This document shows positions 1 to 8,652 of a DNA stretch of 49,364 nt, in pieces. A program made the position numbers and the translations under genes. Every line of letters starts with the position of its first letter. The first letter of the stretch is position 1. This stretch comes from Denitrobaculum tricleocarpae. GTDB taxonomy: Bacteria; Pseudomonadota; Alphaproteobacteria; Kiloniellales; Kiloniellaceae. Under the pieces are notes generated by a model. It made no database searches. It worked only from the letters and a program-made list of their open reading frames with translations, and was not told the origin of the DNA. The DNA lies in contig NZ_ML660070.1 of NCBI RefSeq assembly GCF_007004665.1, positions 1 through 49,364 on the forward strand. The letters are read 5' to 3'.

Positions 1-48
1 CACAAACACAAACCATCCCAAAATCAACAAACAGCCAACAGAAATTCC

Positions 49-126
<78 letters not shown>

Positions 127-135
127 AAAACATCC

Positions 136-457
136 TGTCCGACCCGGAGACATAGGTAACAGCTTGTACCTATGACATGGGTAACACACTCGAGCCGAAC
201 GGTGTGTCGATGGTTTGCAGAGTTTTCTGCTCCAGGTCTATGTATCCCAAATCATAGTTCATAAAGCTTACGAGCCAAATACCGTCGTCGACTTCCTTTA
301 TGCCGACACGTTGTCCTGCCATGACGGTTGAGAGGTTGATTTTCTTTCTGTGCATGCAGATGCGTCCGCAGGATGTGACGATGACTTCCTTGTCGTGGAA
401 GGGGTAAGTCAGTTCCGGCAGGCGCTGATAGGGTCTGAGCGAGGGTTGATAGACTTC
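136..457 (-). mobile_element. IS481-family insertion sequence, truncated copy (transposase C-terminus)
   Basis: On the minus strand this encodes the C-terminal part of an IS481-family transposase, recognisable by ELTYPFHDKE, CGRICMHRKKINLS, GQRVGIKEV and WLVSFMNYDLG, with a stop at 170-172. The element end is near 136 (TGTCCGACCCGG). The reading frame loses transposase similarity at about 455-460, where it runs into the antitoxin gene, so only one end survives. Positions 136-262 match 49238-49364 with two differences. The orientation is the same, so the two copies form long direct repeats at the edges of the window. Confidence 0.8.
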
Positions 458-718
458 GGCCTGACCGAGCGTTTTGACAGCTTCCTGACCCGCCAGATCG
501 AAGGGGGACGGTTCAAGAATGCCAGCGAAGTGGTTCGCGCTGCCCTGCATCTGCTCGAACGTCAGGAGCGCGAGGAAGAGGCTAAGCTCGAAGCGCTCAG
601 ACGTGATGCCAAGACAGGCGCTAACGCATACGAGCGGGGCGATTACACACCCATTGCCGATGATCTTGCGCTGGATACGTTCTTTGGCGATGTAGCCGAG
701 GAAGCCGACAAAAGATGA
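446..718 (+). pseudogene. ParD-type antitoxin, 5' end lost to an IS
   Basis: The protein carries the ParD/CC2985-family antitoxin pattern: LTERFDSFLTRQI, then GRFKNASEVVRAALHLLERQE, then an acidic C-terminal part that would wrap the toxin. This is a ribbon-helix-helix DNA-binding antitoxin. The normal ATG start and first residues are missing because the IS481 remnant joins it at about 455. A TTG at 446 could act as a substitute start but has no good ribosome binding site. The gene ends 17 bases before the ParE-like toxin, the usual type II toxin-antitoxin order. Since the toxin is also frameshifted, the module is probably dead. Confidence 0.7.
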
Positions 719-735
719 CAGGTAGACGGTGATCC

Positions 736-1144
736 ATGCGCAAACTCTCGATCACCGCTACGGCTCGCTACGATCTGACCGATATTCGTAAATACACCAT
801 CGATCACTATGGCCGCTCTGGCGCCGGCGCCTATGATGCGCTCCTCAAACAGGCCATCCGTGATGTCTGGCAAGACCCGTTTCGTCCCGGCAGCAAGGAG
901 CGCCCCGAAATTGGACCAAACATCAGGAGCTATCATAGCACGCTGAGCCGGGAACGGTCTGCATCCGACGTTAAGTCGCCCCGGCGTTTCATCTTGTATT
1001 TTTTTGCCCCATGATGACGAAGTGGCGATCAGCCGCGTCTTGCATGACTCCCGCGATCTTGCGCGCCACATTCCGGGTGAGCATTTGGAAAAGGCACGGG
1101 ACTTTGCACCGAAGATGGACAGGAACGCTGAGCGCAAAAGATGA
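736..1144 (+). pseudogene. ParE/RelE-superfamily toxin, frameshifted
   Basis: The N-terminal part (736-1005) is ParE-like: ATARYDLTDIRKYTIDHYG, then a segment resembling PEIGPGLRSYH and RFILYFF. ParE toxins poison DNA gyrase. The frame stops at 1012-1014, but removing one C from the CCCC run just upstream restores a continuous reading (AHDDEVAISRVLHDSRDLARHI and on) to a stop at 1142-1144. That tail is the conserved ParE C-terminal strand and helix. The gene is therefore broken by a single-base insertion in a homopolymer. A sequencing error cannot be excluded. Confidence 0.75.
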
Positions 1145-1170
1145 ACAGTCATTTCCCATATTGGTTACCC

Positions 1171-1320
1171 GTTACTTACCAAACCGGAAACAAGATCGAG
1201 TGGCTCTTCAATCGCATCAAGCATTTCCAGAGAATGGCCAAGCGATACGAAAAGAAGGGGGCAAGCGATCTCACCCTACTCAAACTTGCCGCAATCCGAA
1301 TCTGCCCACGAAGTAAAGGG
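1171..1320 (+). mobile_element. IS5-family transposase C-terminal remnant
   Basis: A short open frame encodes NKIEWLFNRIKHFQRMAKRY followed by LLKLAAIRI. This matches the end of IS5-family DDE transposases (RIE..FNRLK.FRRIATRYDK....KLAAIRI), which includes the catalytic Glu region. No upstream transposase part and no clear terminal repeats are present, so it is debris only. It lies directly after the broken toxin gene. Confidence 0.7.
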
Positions 1321-1338
1321 CGCATCACTTCGAGGTGC

Positions 1339-1402
1339 TAGAGCAGATCCGGTTTAGATGGAATCGCCTTCGGCGATCCGTCGTACCGGTGAATCTGCTC
1401 TA
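1339..1402. repeat. palindromic intergenic repeat 1
   Basis: The arms TAGAGCAGATCCGG and the complement of CCGGTGAATCTGCTCTA bound an inner stem GGAATCGCC...GGCGATCC, giving one long imperfect hairpin. This TAGAGC(A)-bounded design is familiar from REP/MITE-like repeats of alphaproteobacteria, though the exact family is not identified. Confidence 0.6.
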
Positions 1403-1413
1403 CTTATATGATT

Positions 1414-1477
1414 TAGAGCGGGTTCACATGTTTTAGCGAAAACACAGAGTGTTTCCGTTAAAACATGACGCGCTCTA
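1414..1477. repeat. palindromic intergenic repeat 2
   Basis: A second hairpin of the same size begins TAGAGCGGGTTCACATG and ends CATGACGCGCTCTA, with TTTTAGCGAAAACAC opposite GTGTTTCCGTTAAAA in the stem. Like repeat 1 it is bounded by TAGAGC and GCTCTA, so the two are tandem members of one type of small palindromic element. Confidence 0.6.
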
Positions 1478-1888
1478 GTCTTGCATCAATCATGGGGACG
1501 ATTTTCGGTTTCATTCTCCTCGCAACGGATTGATTGGAACGCGCGTCGACGTTTGAATGAGCCTTTTGCCGCCTATCAATGTGGCAGAGGGGGTTAGTTA
1601 GTCACAAATGAGTCGACATTCAATTTGAGTTCATTGAAATCAAAACGACAATCAGGGTCGACTTGTAAAACTTGCAGCCGTCTCAACCTAGGTGGCACTT
1701 TCTGTGGCAACCGTTGATCAAAAATACTTTTAGTATTGATTCAATCTAGAGGATGCAATTTCTAAAGCATATTATTTTTTTCCTACATAAAAAATGACAA
1801 ATTCTAATTTTTAAGCAAATTAGTAACGCTTTTAATTTAAATTTGTATTGATGTATTTTAGGTTCTCTAAAATAATGAGGATTGTCGC
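1478..1888. other. intergenic, AT-rich, promoter region of the MarR-type gene
   Basis: I find no gene here. The last 150 bases are strongly AT-rich and lead to the start at 1889. No EcfG-type promoter is present. Confidence 0.5.
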
Positions 1889-2341
1889 ATGGGGACATCA
1901 TTCACGAGAACACTTGAGTTAATTGAGCGTCTCCATCGACAATGCTTGGAAGTTGTCAAGGCTGAACTTGATCGTCTCGCTGTGCGCGATCTCACGAGCG
2001 TCCAAGCAGTCATTTTATTCAACATTGGTCGCGATGAATTCTCGATCGGTGACTTGACCCAGCGCGGTTACTATTTGGGGTCAAACGTTTCATACAACAT
2101 AAAAAAAATGATCAAACATGGCTATTTGTTGCAAGCCCGATCAACACAAGACCGACGACTACTACTTGTCAGGGCGTCGCCTGCGGGGGTTGAAATACAC
2201 CTTGCTCTTGACAGTCTTTTCGAGGCGCACGCCAGCAACGAACTAATTCGAAACCAAGTGTCTGAGGATTGCTTGAACCGCTCTAACGAGGCACTCAGGA
2301 ATTTGCATGGCATTTGGGCATCTCAAAGTCGTGCACGTTAA
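1889..2341 (+). CDS. MarR-family winged-helix regulator, LdtR-like
   Basis: This 150-residue protein has a winged helix-turn-helix with the signature IERLHRQCLEVVKAELDRL, SVQAVILFNIG, TQRGYYLGSNVSYNIKKM and DRRLLLVRAS. The RGYYLGSNVSYN.KK recognition-helix region is characteristic of the LdtR-type MarR proteins of Rhizobiales, which control envelope and stress genes. The ATG at 1889 follows AAAATGAGGATTGTCGC, which contains a usable GAGG. It lies 136 bases upstream of an acyltransferase on the same strand and may control it. Direct target genes cannot be read from the sequence. The surrounding DNA is much richer in A+T than the right half of the window. Confidence 0.8.
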   Translation: MGTSFTRTLELIERLHRQCLEVVKAELDRLAVRDLTSVQAVILFNIGRDEFSIGDLTQRGYYLGSNVSYNIKKMIKHGYLLQARSTQDRRLLLVRASPAGVEIHLALDSLFEAHASNELIRNQVSEDCLNRSNEALRNLHGIWASQSRAR

Positions 2342-2477
2342 CTTCAAGCAAGGAGTCCGGTGCTTTGGATAACTGCTTGCAAAGCACCGGAGGCGGGCTC
2401 GGTTGCAATCAACACCGAGGAAGGAATTTCACAGACACCAGCGTGGAAAACGGAGACCGCTTGTGACCAGCTCAAAT

Positions 2478-3218
2478 ATGATACCTTCTCCCCCGCCCGC
2501 AGGTGCCCCACTTGTGGAACTCTTCAATTACTGGTTTGAAGCGAAATCTGCCAAGACATCTGAAGCAATCGAACAAGCATTTCGGCTGCGGTACCAGGTT
2601 TATTGCGTCGAAAACGATTTTGAAGACCCGGAGGAACATCCCAGTGGATTGGAAATAGACGCCTTCGACGCACATTCGGTTCACAGTCTTCTCATCCATC
2701 GTCCCTCTCAAACAACGGTAGGCGCTGTTCGCTTGGTTTTGCCGCTCCGCGAAATGGCTCATTGCTTACCAATTCATGATCTTGTTGAAACTGAAGCCTT
2801 GCCTTTTCCAGTGGCAACGTCAGCCGAGATATCTCGGTACGCAATTTCGAGAGAATTCCGCCGCCGTTCCGGAGAAGAACGTTACGCTGACATTAATTGG
2901 CACGAGTTAGAGTCGAAACAGCAATTCTCAAACCGCCGGATCATGCCGCATATCACATTAGGGCTCATGCAAAATGTGCTGAGGATGGCTATTGAGCACG
3001 GCGTTTCTCATTTATGTGCAGTGATGGAGCCGGCGTTGATCAGGCTTTTGAGCCGCTTCGGACTTAACTTTCACTCGCTCGGACCGATCGTGAACTACCA
3101 TGGAATGAGGCAACCGTGTTTTGCGTCACTTGACGAGCTTTTACTTTCTTCAAGGCTGAAACGTCAGGAGTTTTGGCAGGTTGGCACGAACGATGGAAAG
3201 CTAGTCGCCGCCTGCTAG
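2478..3218 (+). CDS. N-acyl amino acid synthase-like / PEP-CTERM-associated acyltransferase (GNAT fold)
   Basis: From the ATG at 2478 the protein has 246 residues. An early segment reads FRLRYQVYCVENDFED, the hallmark of the acyl-homoserine-lactone-synthase-like and exosortase-associated acyltransferases (FeeM-like N-acyl amino acid synthases). VGAVRLVLP and AEISRYAISREFRR continue the GNAT core. Such enzymes transfer an acyl chain from acyl-ACP to an amino acid or related amine. No exosortase or PEP-CTERM protein is in the window, so the product is unknown. Starts at GTG 2463 or TTG 2403 are also possible; 2478 best precedes the conserved region. A terminator hairpin follows at 3228. Confidence 0.7.
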   Translation: MIPSPPPAGAPLVELFNYWFEAKSAKTSEAIEQAFRLRYQVYCVENDFEDPEEHPSGLEIDAFDAHSVHSLLIHRPSQTTVGAVRLVLPLREMAHCLPIHDLVETEALPFPVATSAEISRYAISREFRRRSGEERYADINWHELESKQQFSNRRIMPHITLGLMQNVLRMAIEHGVSHLCAVMEPALIRLLSRFGLNFHSLGPIVNYHGMRQPCFASLDELLLSSRLKRQEFWQVGTNDGKLVAAC

Positions 3219-3227
3219 TGTAAGCGT

Positions 3228-3257
3228 GCGAAGTTGTCGTTTCGCAACTTCTTTTGA
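3228..3257 (+). terminator. rho-independent terminator after the acyltransferase
   Basis: GAAGTTG (3230-3236) pairs with CAACTTC (3245-3251), with G-C extension, followed by TTTT. Confidence 0.7.
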
Positions 3258-3632
3258 TTTCGAGATGAAGGTTGAGGTGTTTGGTGCTTCGTGCTCTCGA
3301 GCGCATTGCTCCCGTAACCGCAGCTTCGCTATTGCTCCGACTGTTAACGCCAGCTCTCTCCGTTTAGTGGTTTTGGCGTGTCGGTGCATACTATCCACCA
3401 TGGTTGTAAGAGTGGCTACTCGTGTGCAAGGCTGCCGCAGGCATGCTGCGGTGACATTGATGATACGAGCGACTTCAAACCAACTTTGATGACGCATGAA
3501 ACCTATGGGATTTCTTTTCTGGGCTTCGTCTCCGTACGCTTACTTGAAATTACTATTCAACAAACCGTGCATCACTACGTTATGATCGGCTGGCAAGCGA
3601 AGGTTGAGCCGTACAAAACAGAGGCGCGTTAG
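3258..3632. other. intergenic, nothing recognised
   Basis: Short open frames exist on both strands, but their translations are rich in Cys, Arg and Ser and resemble no family. I see no convincing gene or promoter. Confidence 0.4.
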
Positions 3633-5651
3633 ATGACGAAGGAAGCGAATGCGAACGAAAACCTGCGCGTCTTTGACAAACTGTCTGAAACTGCACGACT
3701 GGCTTTAAGGGCTTTTGCTCTGGCTTTAGCCTACTTCATAGCTGCTTTGCTTGGTATCGAGTGGACGCGCGAGGCGGGGAACGTTGCCGCTCTCTGGCCG
3801 CCCAATGCAATACTCCTTGCGGTTTTGGTTTATGCGACGCCAGGTCACCGGATCGTTTTTTTTAGCGTTTGCTTTGTCGCCAACGTGGCGGCCAATTTGG
3901 TCTACGGTTCACTTATCGTCGTCTCTTTGCTGCTCGCAACTGCGAATATCGTAGAAGTCGCCGTCGGCCTCTATCTCATGCGTAAACTCGTGCGCGAGGG
4001 AGAGGTTTTTGGCGACGTAACTAACTTCTCGAGGTCTTTTCTGGTGTCCGCTGTCTCAGCACCAGCGGCCGGTGCCTTTGTCGGGGCATGCACCATCTCT
4101 TACATGATGGGAGCCTCTTTTTTCGATGTGTTTAAGACCTGGTGGATCGCTGATGTAACAGGTCTGATCATCTTTTTCCCGCTTGCCTTCTTTGTTGTTC
4201 ATCGCACTGAAGGCTGGTCACGGCAAGTCTCTACAATGGCCAGGGCTGTTGCTCTCGTGATCGTAGTCGCTGGGAGCGCTTGGGTTCTATTGCAGGAAAA
4301 CGTCTTTGTCGTTTTCATATTGCTCCAGATGGTTTTCCTGTGGGTTGTGTTTCAGTCGAGCGTCGCTGGTTGCTCGCTTGCCGTTTCGGTGATGGGTATT
4401 GTGCTGACTTTTTTAACCCTCAAAGGTCTTGGGCCTGTTGGATCGTTGGAGGGCTTGTCGATCGCAGAACGTGTGCAGAATCTTCAAATTACTCTGGTGG
4501 CAATCGCCGTACCGATGTTGATGATTTCTATTGTACTGTCGCGGCATCGCCGGTTAGCGGCCGCGCTGATGGAGAGTGAAAAGAGGTATCGTGAACTCTA
4601 TGACAACTCTCCCGTGATGCTTCATTCCATCGGCAAGGATGGCAAACTCATATCCGTAAGCGAATTCTGGCTCCGAAAAATGGGCTATACCCGGGAAGAG
4701 GTGCTTGGGCGGTCGAGTACGGACTTTCTGACGGAGCAATCGAGGGAGTATGCGAAAGCCGAGGTGATTCCGCGATTCATCCGGGAGGGTGAAATCACCG
4801 ACGTGGAGTACCAATTCGTCAAGAAGGACGGCGAGGTTTTCGATGCTCTTATGTCTGCCATTCAGGAGCCTGCTGTTGGTGATGGAACTTCGCGTTCGTT
4901 TGCTGTTGTCACAGACGTTACGAAACAGAAACAATCCGAAACGGCGCTTGCACAAACTGTATCGGAATTAGAGCGATCTAACAGAGACCTCCAGCAGTTC
5001 GCGTATGTTGCCTCACATGATTTGCAGGAGCCTCTGCGAATGGTGGCCAGTTATTGTGACCTTCTGAAGTTAAGGTTCGCCGAGAAGCTGGGCGATGATG
5101 GCCGTGAGTTTATCGACTTTGCCGTCGACGGTGCTCGGCGCATGCAGGGCCTCATCAATGACCTGCTTAAGTATTCACGCGCCGGTAATCATGAATACCA
5201 GACCACCGCTGTAGATCTTGAAGAAGTGGTGGATTCTGTTCGGCGCGATCTGAGTGCTCTCATCGATGAACGTGGTGTTGAAATCCAATGCTCGGACTTG
5301 CCGACGATATGGGGGGACAGTGGACAGATACGGCTGGTTTTTCAAAACTTGATCCACAATGCGATAAAGTTTAACGACGCCACCGACCCTAGAATTGATA
5401 TCGCTGCAGAGCTGGAGGGAGGACACTGGAAAATCAGCATAGACGATAACGGTATCGGTATTGATCCGCAGCATGCTGATCGAATCTTTGACGTCTTCAA
5501 TCGACTGCACACGAGAGAGGAATACTCGGGCACAGGGATCGGCCTTGCAATCGTAAAGCGTGTCATCGAGCGGCATAACGGCCAAATTGCCTTGACGACG
5601 AAAGCTGGCAAAGGAACCCGTTTCACCTTTACCCTACCCAGGGAGCAATAA
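3633..5651 (+). CDS. MASE1-PAS sensor histidine kinase (Cph1-type kinase core)
   Basis: This is a 672-residue membrane sensor kinase. Residues about 25-305 form eight or so hydrophobic helices with the MASE1 pattern (AALLGIEWTREAGNVAALWPPNAILLA). A PAS domain (about 320-435) starts KRYRELYDNSPVMLHSI. The phosphoacceptor His462 sits in [14 protein letters not shown], and a HATPase_c domain follows with [18 protein letters not shown] and [18 protein letters not shown]. The kinase half is nearly a paralogue of the one encoded at 10256-12616. ATG 3633 immediately follows a TAG stop. No response regulator is adjacent; the Rcp1-like protein at 12643 is a candidate partner because of the shared kinase type. 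The stimulus is unknown. Confidence 0.9.
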   Translation: MTKEANANENLRVFDKLSETARLALRAFALALAYFIAALLGIEWTREAGNVAALWPPNAILLAVLVYATPGHRIVFFSVCFVANVAANLVYGSLIVVSLLLATANIVEVAVGLYLMRKLVREGEVFGDVTNFSRSFLVSAVSAPAAGAFVGACTISYMMGASFFDVFKTWWIADVTGLIIFFPLAFFVVHRTEGWSRQVSTMARAVALVIVVAGSAWVLLQENVFVVFILLQMVFLWVVFQSSVAGCSLAVSVMGIVLTFLTLKGLGPVGSLEGLSIAERVQNLQITLVAIAVPMLMISIVLSRHRRLAAALMESEKRYRELYDNSPVMLHSIGKDGKLISVSEFWLRKMGYTREEVLGRSSTDFLTEQSREYAKAEVIPRFIREGEITDVEYQFVKKDGEVFDALMSAIQEPAVGDGTSRSFAVVTDVTKQKQSETALAQTVSELERSNRDLQQFAYVASHDLQEPLRMVASYCDLLKLRFAEKLGDDGREFIDFAVDGARRMQGLINDLLKYSRAGNHEYQTTAVDLEEVVDSVRRDLSALIDERGVEIQCSDLPTIWGDSGQIRLVFQNLIHNAIKFNDATDPRIDIAAELEGGHWKISIDDNGIGIDPQHADRIFDVFNRLHTREEYSGTGIGLAIVKRVIERHNGQIALTTKAGKGTRFTFTLPREQ

Positions 5652-6283
5652 CCCGTATCTTTGAGGCTGAACGCGTTACGGACTTGTAACGGTCTTATGA
5701 TTACTCCCTGACGTGTTTCGGTCCTTCAAATGCCCTTCTTGCGGGGCGTTATCTCGCTCCTGCGTAAGAAACTCCAAGCTATTCCATAACGAGTTTGTTT
5801 CCTGTGGAAACTGCGCGAAACGTCGATGCCGGCTTACAAGCGATTGCAAAATTCAGCCCACCCGATCGAGGATCAACTTGTAAGAAGACAGTAGAAAAGA
5901 AAAATTTTGTCTGACATCAGGTTCCAAAATTGCATTTTATTTTCACAAAATGTACGACTGGAAATAGAAAATTTGCAGTAATTAATTTGCAATTTGAGTG
6001 AAAATCTTGACGAGAGATTTTAACTTATTGGTGTATAAGTGTATACTTAAATATTATGCCTACAAAATATTATAAACGTTTTCAAATTCACTTTTCCTGA
6101 GTTTCCAATCTCGTCGCCTGATTAATTTATTAGTTATTTTTTCAGTATATTATTGCGCGTAAGTTTAAAAGAAGTGCCCCTTCAGGTGGTTTTTTGAGAG
6201 CCGTTAGATACGATACTCATTGCAACCAGGTGATCAGAATTTGCAGCTATTCGGATTTCGACATTGATATCCGAAAAAATCGG
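5652..6283. other. long AT-rich intergenic region
   Basis: About 630 bases lie between the MASE1 kinase and the GGDEF-EAL gene. The first part may carry a small zinc-ribbon frame (5713-5883). The rest is very AT-rich and presumably holds the promoter of the downstream gene. ACTTATTGGTGT at 6023-6034 recurs in inverted orientation at 15876-15887, just before the kinase gene at 15987. Confidence 0.4.
5713..5883 (+). CDS. possible small zinc-ribbon protein (doubtful)
   Basis: Starting at GTG 5713, a 56-residue frame reads FKCPSCGALSRSCV, then about 15 residues, then FVSCGNCAKRRC. The two CxxC pairs look like a zinc ribbon of the kind found in small alphaproteobacterial proteins. No ribosome binding site is evident, the start is not ATG, and the frame stops in ordinary intergenic DNA. 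It may be a remnant of a longer gene or chance. Confidence 0.3.
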   Translation: MFRSFKCPSCGALSRSCVRNSKLFHNEFVSCGNCAKRRCRLTSDCKIQPTRSRINL

Positions 6284-8587
6284 ATGACTTCTATGCCCAC
6301 CACGAATCTAAGTAAGGCGAAGCGACCGGATGTTAAAGTGCTTCTGGTCGAGGACAACAAAGGCGACGCGCGTCTAATCTCGTTACTACTTGAGGAAATT
6401 TATGGAAGTGGATTCGAGCTTACTTTAGCAAACACCTGTAGTCTGGCATTGCACTTGGCAAACAATGAGAAGTTTGATGTCGCACTTATCGACTACAATC
6501 TACCCGACGGGTTGGGTATTGAGTTAATCAGGTTTTTTTCAAAAGAGGATCTCGCGGTTCCTGCGATCCTTCTGACCGGTCACTCTGAAAGAGCAATCGA
6601 TCTCGATGCAATGAATGCCGGCGCCGCTGATTTCTTATCGAAAAACAACCTGCAGGCAACACAGCTTGAAAGGGCTATCCGATATTCTGTCCAAAGGCAC
6701 AGTATCGAGCAAGAGCTTCGGCGCAGCAAAGAGGAGCTGATGCGCCGAAATCTCCAGTTGGACACGGCTAAGGCACAGCTTGAAGCTCAAACCAACAATA
6801 TGATGCAATTAACAGAGCATTTGGCACAGTCAGAACTAAGCGAGAAAACTGTCTACATTATTCCGCAAGATACGGATCAGCGCCTGCAGGAACTGACAGA
6901 ACACTGCCAGATTTGTGTTTGGCATGTCACAAACGAAGGTAAAACAAGATATCTAAATCCGGCGATGATAGCGCTCCTCGAAATCGATTTGTCAGCCTCG
7001 CATTCAGCATCTGATTTCTTGTCGTTTTTTACCGTGGACAGCAGACCGGAAGCTGAGTGTGAGTTCTCGAAATGGCAGAGAGGAATTGGGTCGACCTTCG
7101 AATCAGCAATTGTTAGTGCCCGCAGCGGCAAAACAAAGCGTTTAGTCCTCTCTGGCTCGCCGCTGGCAGCAGAGGGTGGAACATCATTGGATCTCTTGGT
7201 GACCGCGGTCGACATCACAGAACGGCGGCGCATAGAAGCCTCGACCAGGGAACAGGCGAGACAAGATCCTTTGACGGGGTTGCTCAATCGAAACGCCCTC
7301 CAAGAACAACTATCCCAAGCCCAGGCCAATGCCAATCGGGCTGGGCATTCTGTCGCATTGCTTTGTTTGGATTTGGATCATTTCAAGATTGTGAATGACA
7401 CTCAGGGTCATCCTTTCGGCGATGAGCTTTTGAAGCTCGTTGCGAAGCGTCTTAAGGCGTCCGTTCGTGAAACGGATTGCGTCGCGCGCCTGGGGGGCGA
7501 TGAGTTTGTCGTGATCCTAAATCACTTAGACTCTAATGACTCGGCAGCTATCCCTGCGCAGGTCATCATTGACAAATTGTCGGAACCATTTTGCATCAAT
7601 GGTGAAACAGTTTTTACCGGGACGAGTATCGGGATCGCGACATTTCCAGACGACTCCGACACGCCGGAGGATCTGTTGAAGAAGGCGGACATGGCTTTGT
7701 ATCGCAGTAAGGAAGTAAGCCGCGGCGGTTACGAGTTTTTTGATCATAGTATTCTCGAGAACCTGCTACGCACTCGCGAGCTTGAACCAGCGCTTCGGCA
7801 GGCCATAACGCGCAATGAACTACACCTTATGTATCAACCACAGGTGTGTATTTCCGGAGGTGAGGTTGTAGGTGTCGAGGCCCTTATCCGATGGGAGTCG
7901 AGAGAGAAGGGGGCCTTAAGCCCGAATGAGTTTATTCCTCTTGCGGAGAGCACCGGGTTAATCGTGCCTATCGGTGAATGGGTGCTTCGCGAAGCCTGCA
8001 CCCAGTTGCGTGAGTGGCACGACGAAGGCTGGACCGAGCTCAAAATGGCAGTCAATGTCTCTGTCGTTCAGCTCAAGCGTGAGAGTTTTATTGAGACGGT
8101 TACGACGATATTGAACGAAACGGGGGTTTCGCCACGCTCTCTCGTACTTGAAGTAACGGAGAGCGGGATCATGGATAATGTGGAGCGTGCAACGCAAATT
8201 CTCGGTGCGTTGAGCTCAATGGGAATAGGGATTGCGTTGGATGATTTTGGTACAGGATTTGCCTCACTCACGTTGCTAAAGGAGTTTCCTGTCGAGCAAA
8301 TAAAGATCGATCGATCTTTTGTTTCTAATATGGAAACCGATGTTGAGTCCGCTACGATCGTCTCTGCGACGATCATGTTAGGTCATAAGCTTGGGTTGCG
8401 AGTTATAGGTGAGGGAGTCGAAACAACTCGGCAGCTCGAGTTTTTGCGTAACGAGGACTGCGAAGAAGCTCAAGGGTACTTGTTTAGTAAACCCATGTGC
8501 TCAGACGATTTGGTCGAATGGATGCAAGGCTGCGACACGAACAAGCCAGCTTATTTTCCTGAAGTTGTAGCGAGTCAAATCTCCTGA
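6284..8587 (+). CDS. REC-PAS-GGDEF-EAL cyclic-di-GMP signalling protein
   Basis: The predicted 767-residue cytoplasmic protein turns over c-di-GMP under two-component control. In order it has a receiver domain (VLLVEDNKGDARL, phosphoacceptor Asp in ALIDYNLPDG), a coiled linker, a PAS-like domain ending VTAVDITERRR, a GGDEF domain (DPLTGLLNRNAL, LGGDEF) and an EAL domain (EALIRW, NVSVVQL, DDFGTGFASL). Both catalytic signatures are intact, and an RxxD inhibitory site (RETD) lies five residues before GGDEF, so a feedback-inhibited cyclase is possible. Which activity dominates cannot be read. I chose ATG 6284 (MTSMPTT); a TTG at 6194 would add 30 unlikely residues. Nearby kinases are candidate phosphate donors. 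Confidence 0.9.
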   Translation: MTSMPTTNLSKAKRPDVKVLLVEDNKGDARLISLLLEEIYGSGFELTLANTCSLALHLANNEKFDVALIDYNLPDGLGIELIRFFSKEDLAVPAILLTGHSERAIDLDAMNAGAADFLSKNNLQATQLERAIRYSVQRHSIEQELRRSKEELMRRNLQLDTAKAQLEAQTNNMMQLTEHLAQSELSEKTVYIIPQDTDQRLQELTEHCQICVWHVTNEGKTRYLNPAMIALLEIDLSASHSASDFLSFFTVDSRPEAECEFSKWQRGIGSTFESAIVSARSGKTKRLVLSGSPLAAEGGTSLDLLVTAVDITERRRIEASTREQARQDPLTGLLNRNALQEQLSQAQANANRAGHSVALLCLDLDHFKIVNDTQGHPFGDELLKLVAKRLKASVRETDCVARLGGDEFVVILNHLDSNDSAAIPAQVIIDKLSEPFCINGETVFTGTSIGIATFPDDSDTPEDLLKKADMALYRSKEVSRGGYEFFDHSILENLLRTRELEPALRQAITRNELHLMYQPQVCISGGEVVGVEALIRWESREKGALSPNEFIPLAESTGLIVPIGEWVLREACTQLREWHDEGWTELKMAVNVSVVQLKRESFIETVTTILNETGVSPRSLVLEVTESGIMDNVERATQILGALSSMGIGIALDDFGTGFASLTLLKEFPVEQIKIDRSFVSNMETDVESATIVSATIMLGHKLGLRVIGEGVETTRQLEFLRNEDCEEAQGYLFSKPMCSDDLVEWMQGCDTNKPAYFPEVVASQIS

Positions 8588-8652
8588 ATCTCAGAGTTTT
8601 TCGGTAAGTCACACTGTGTTTTTGATGTAACCGTTGGGCCTGTAGCCATGTC

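Noticed and set aside
3226-3632. Open frames on both strands between the acyltransferase and the MASE1 kinase
   Set aside because: No ribosome sites, unusual composition and mutual overlap.
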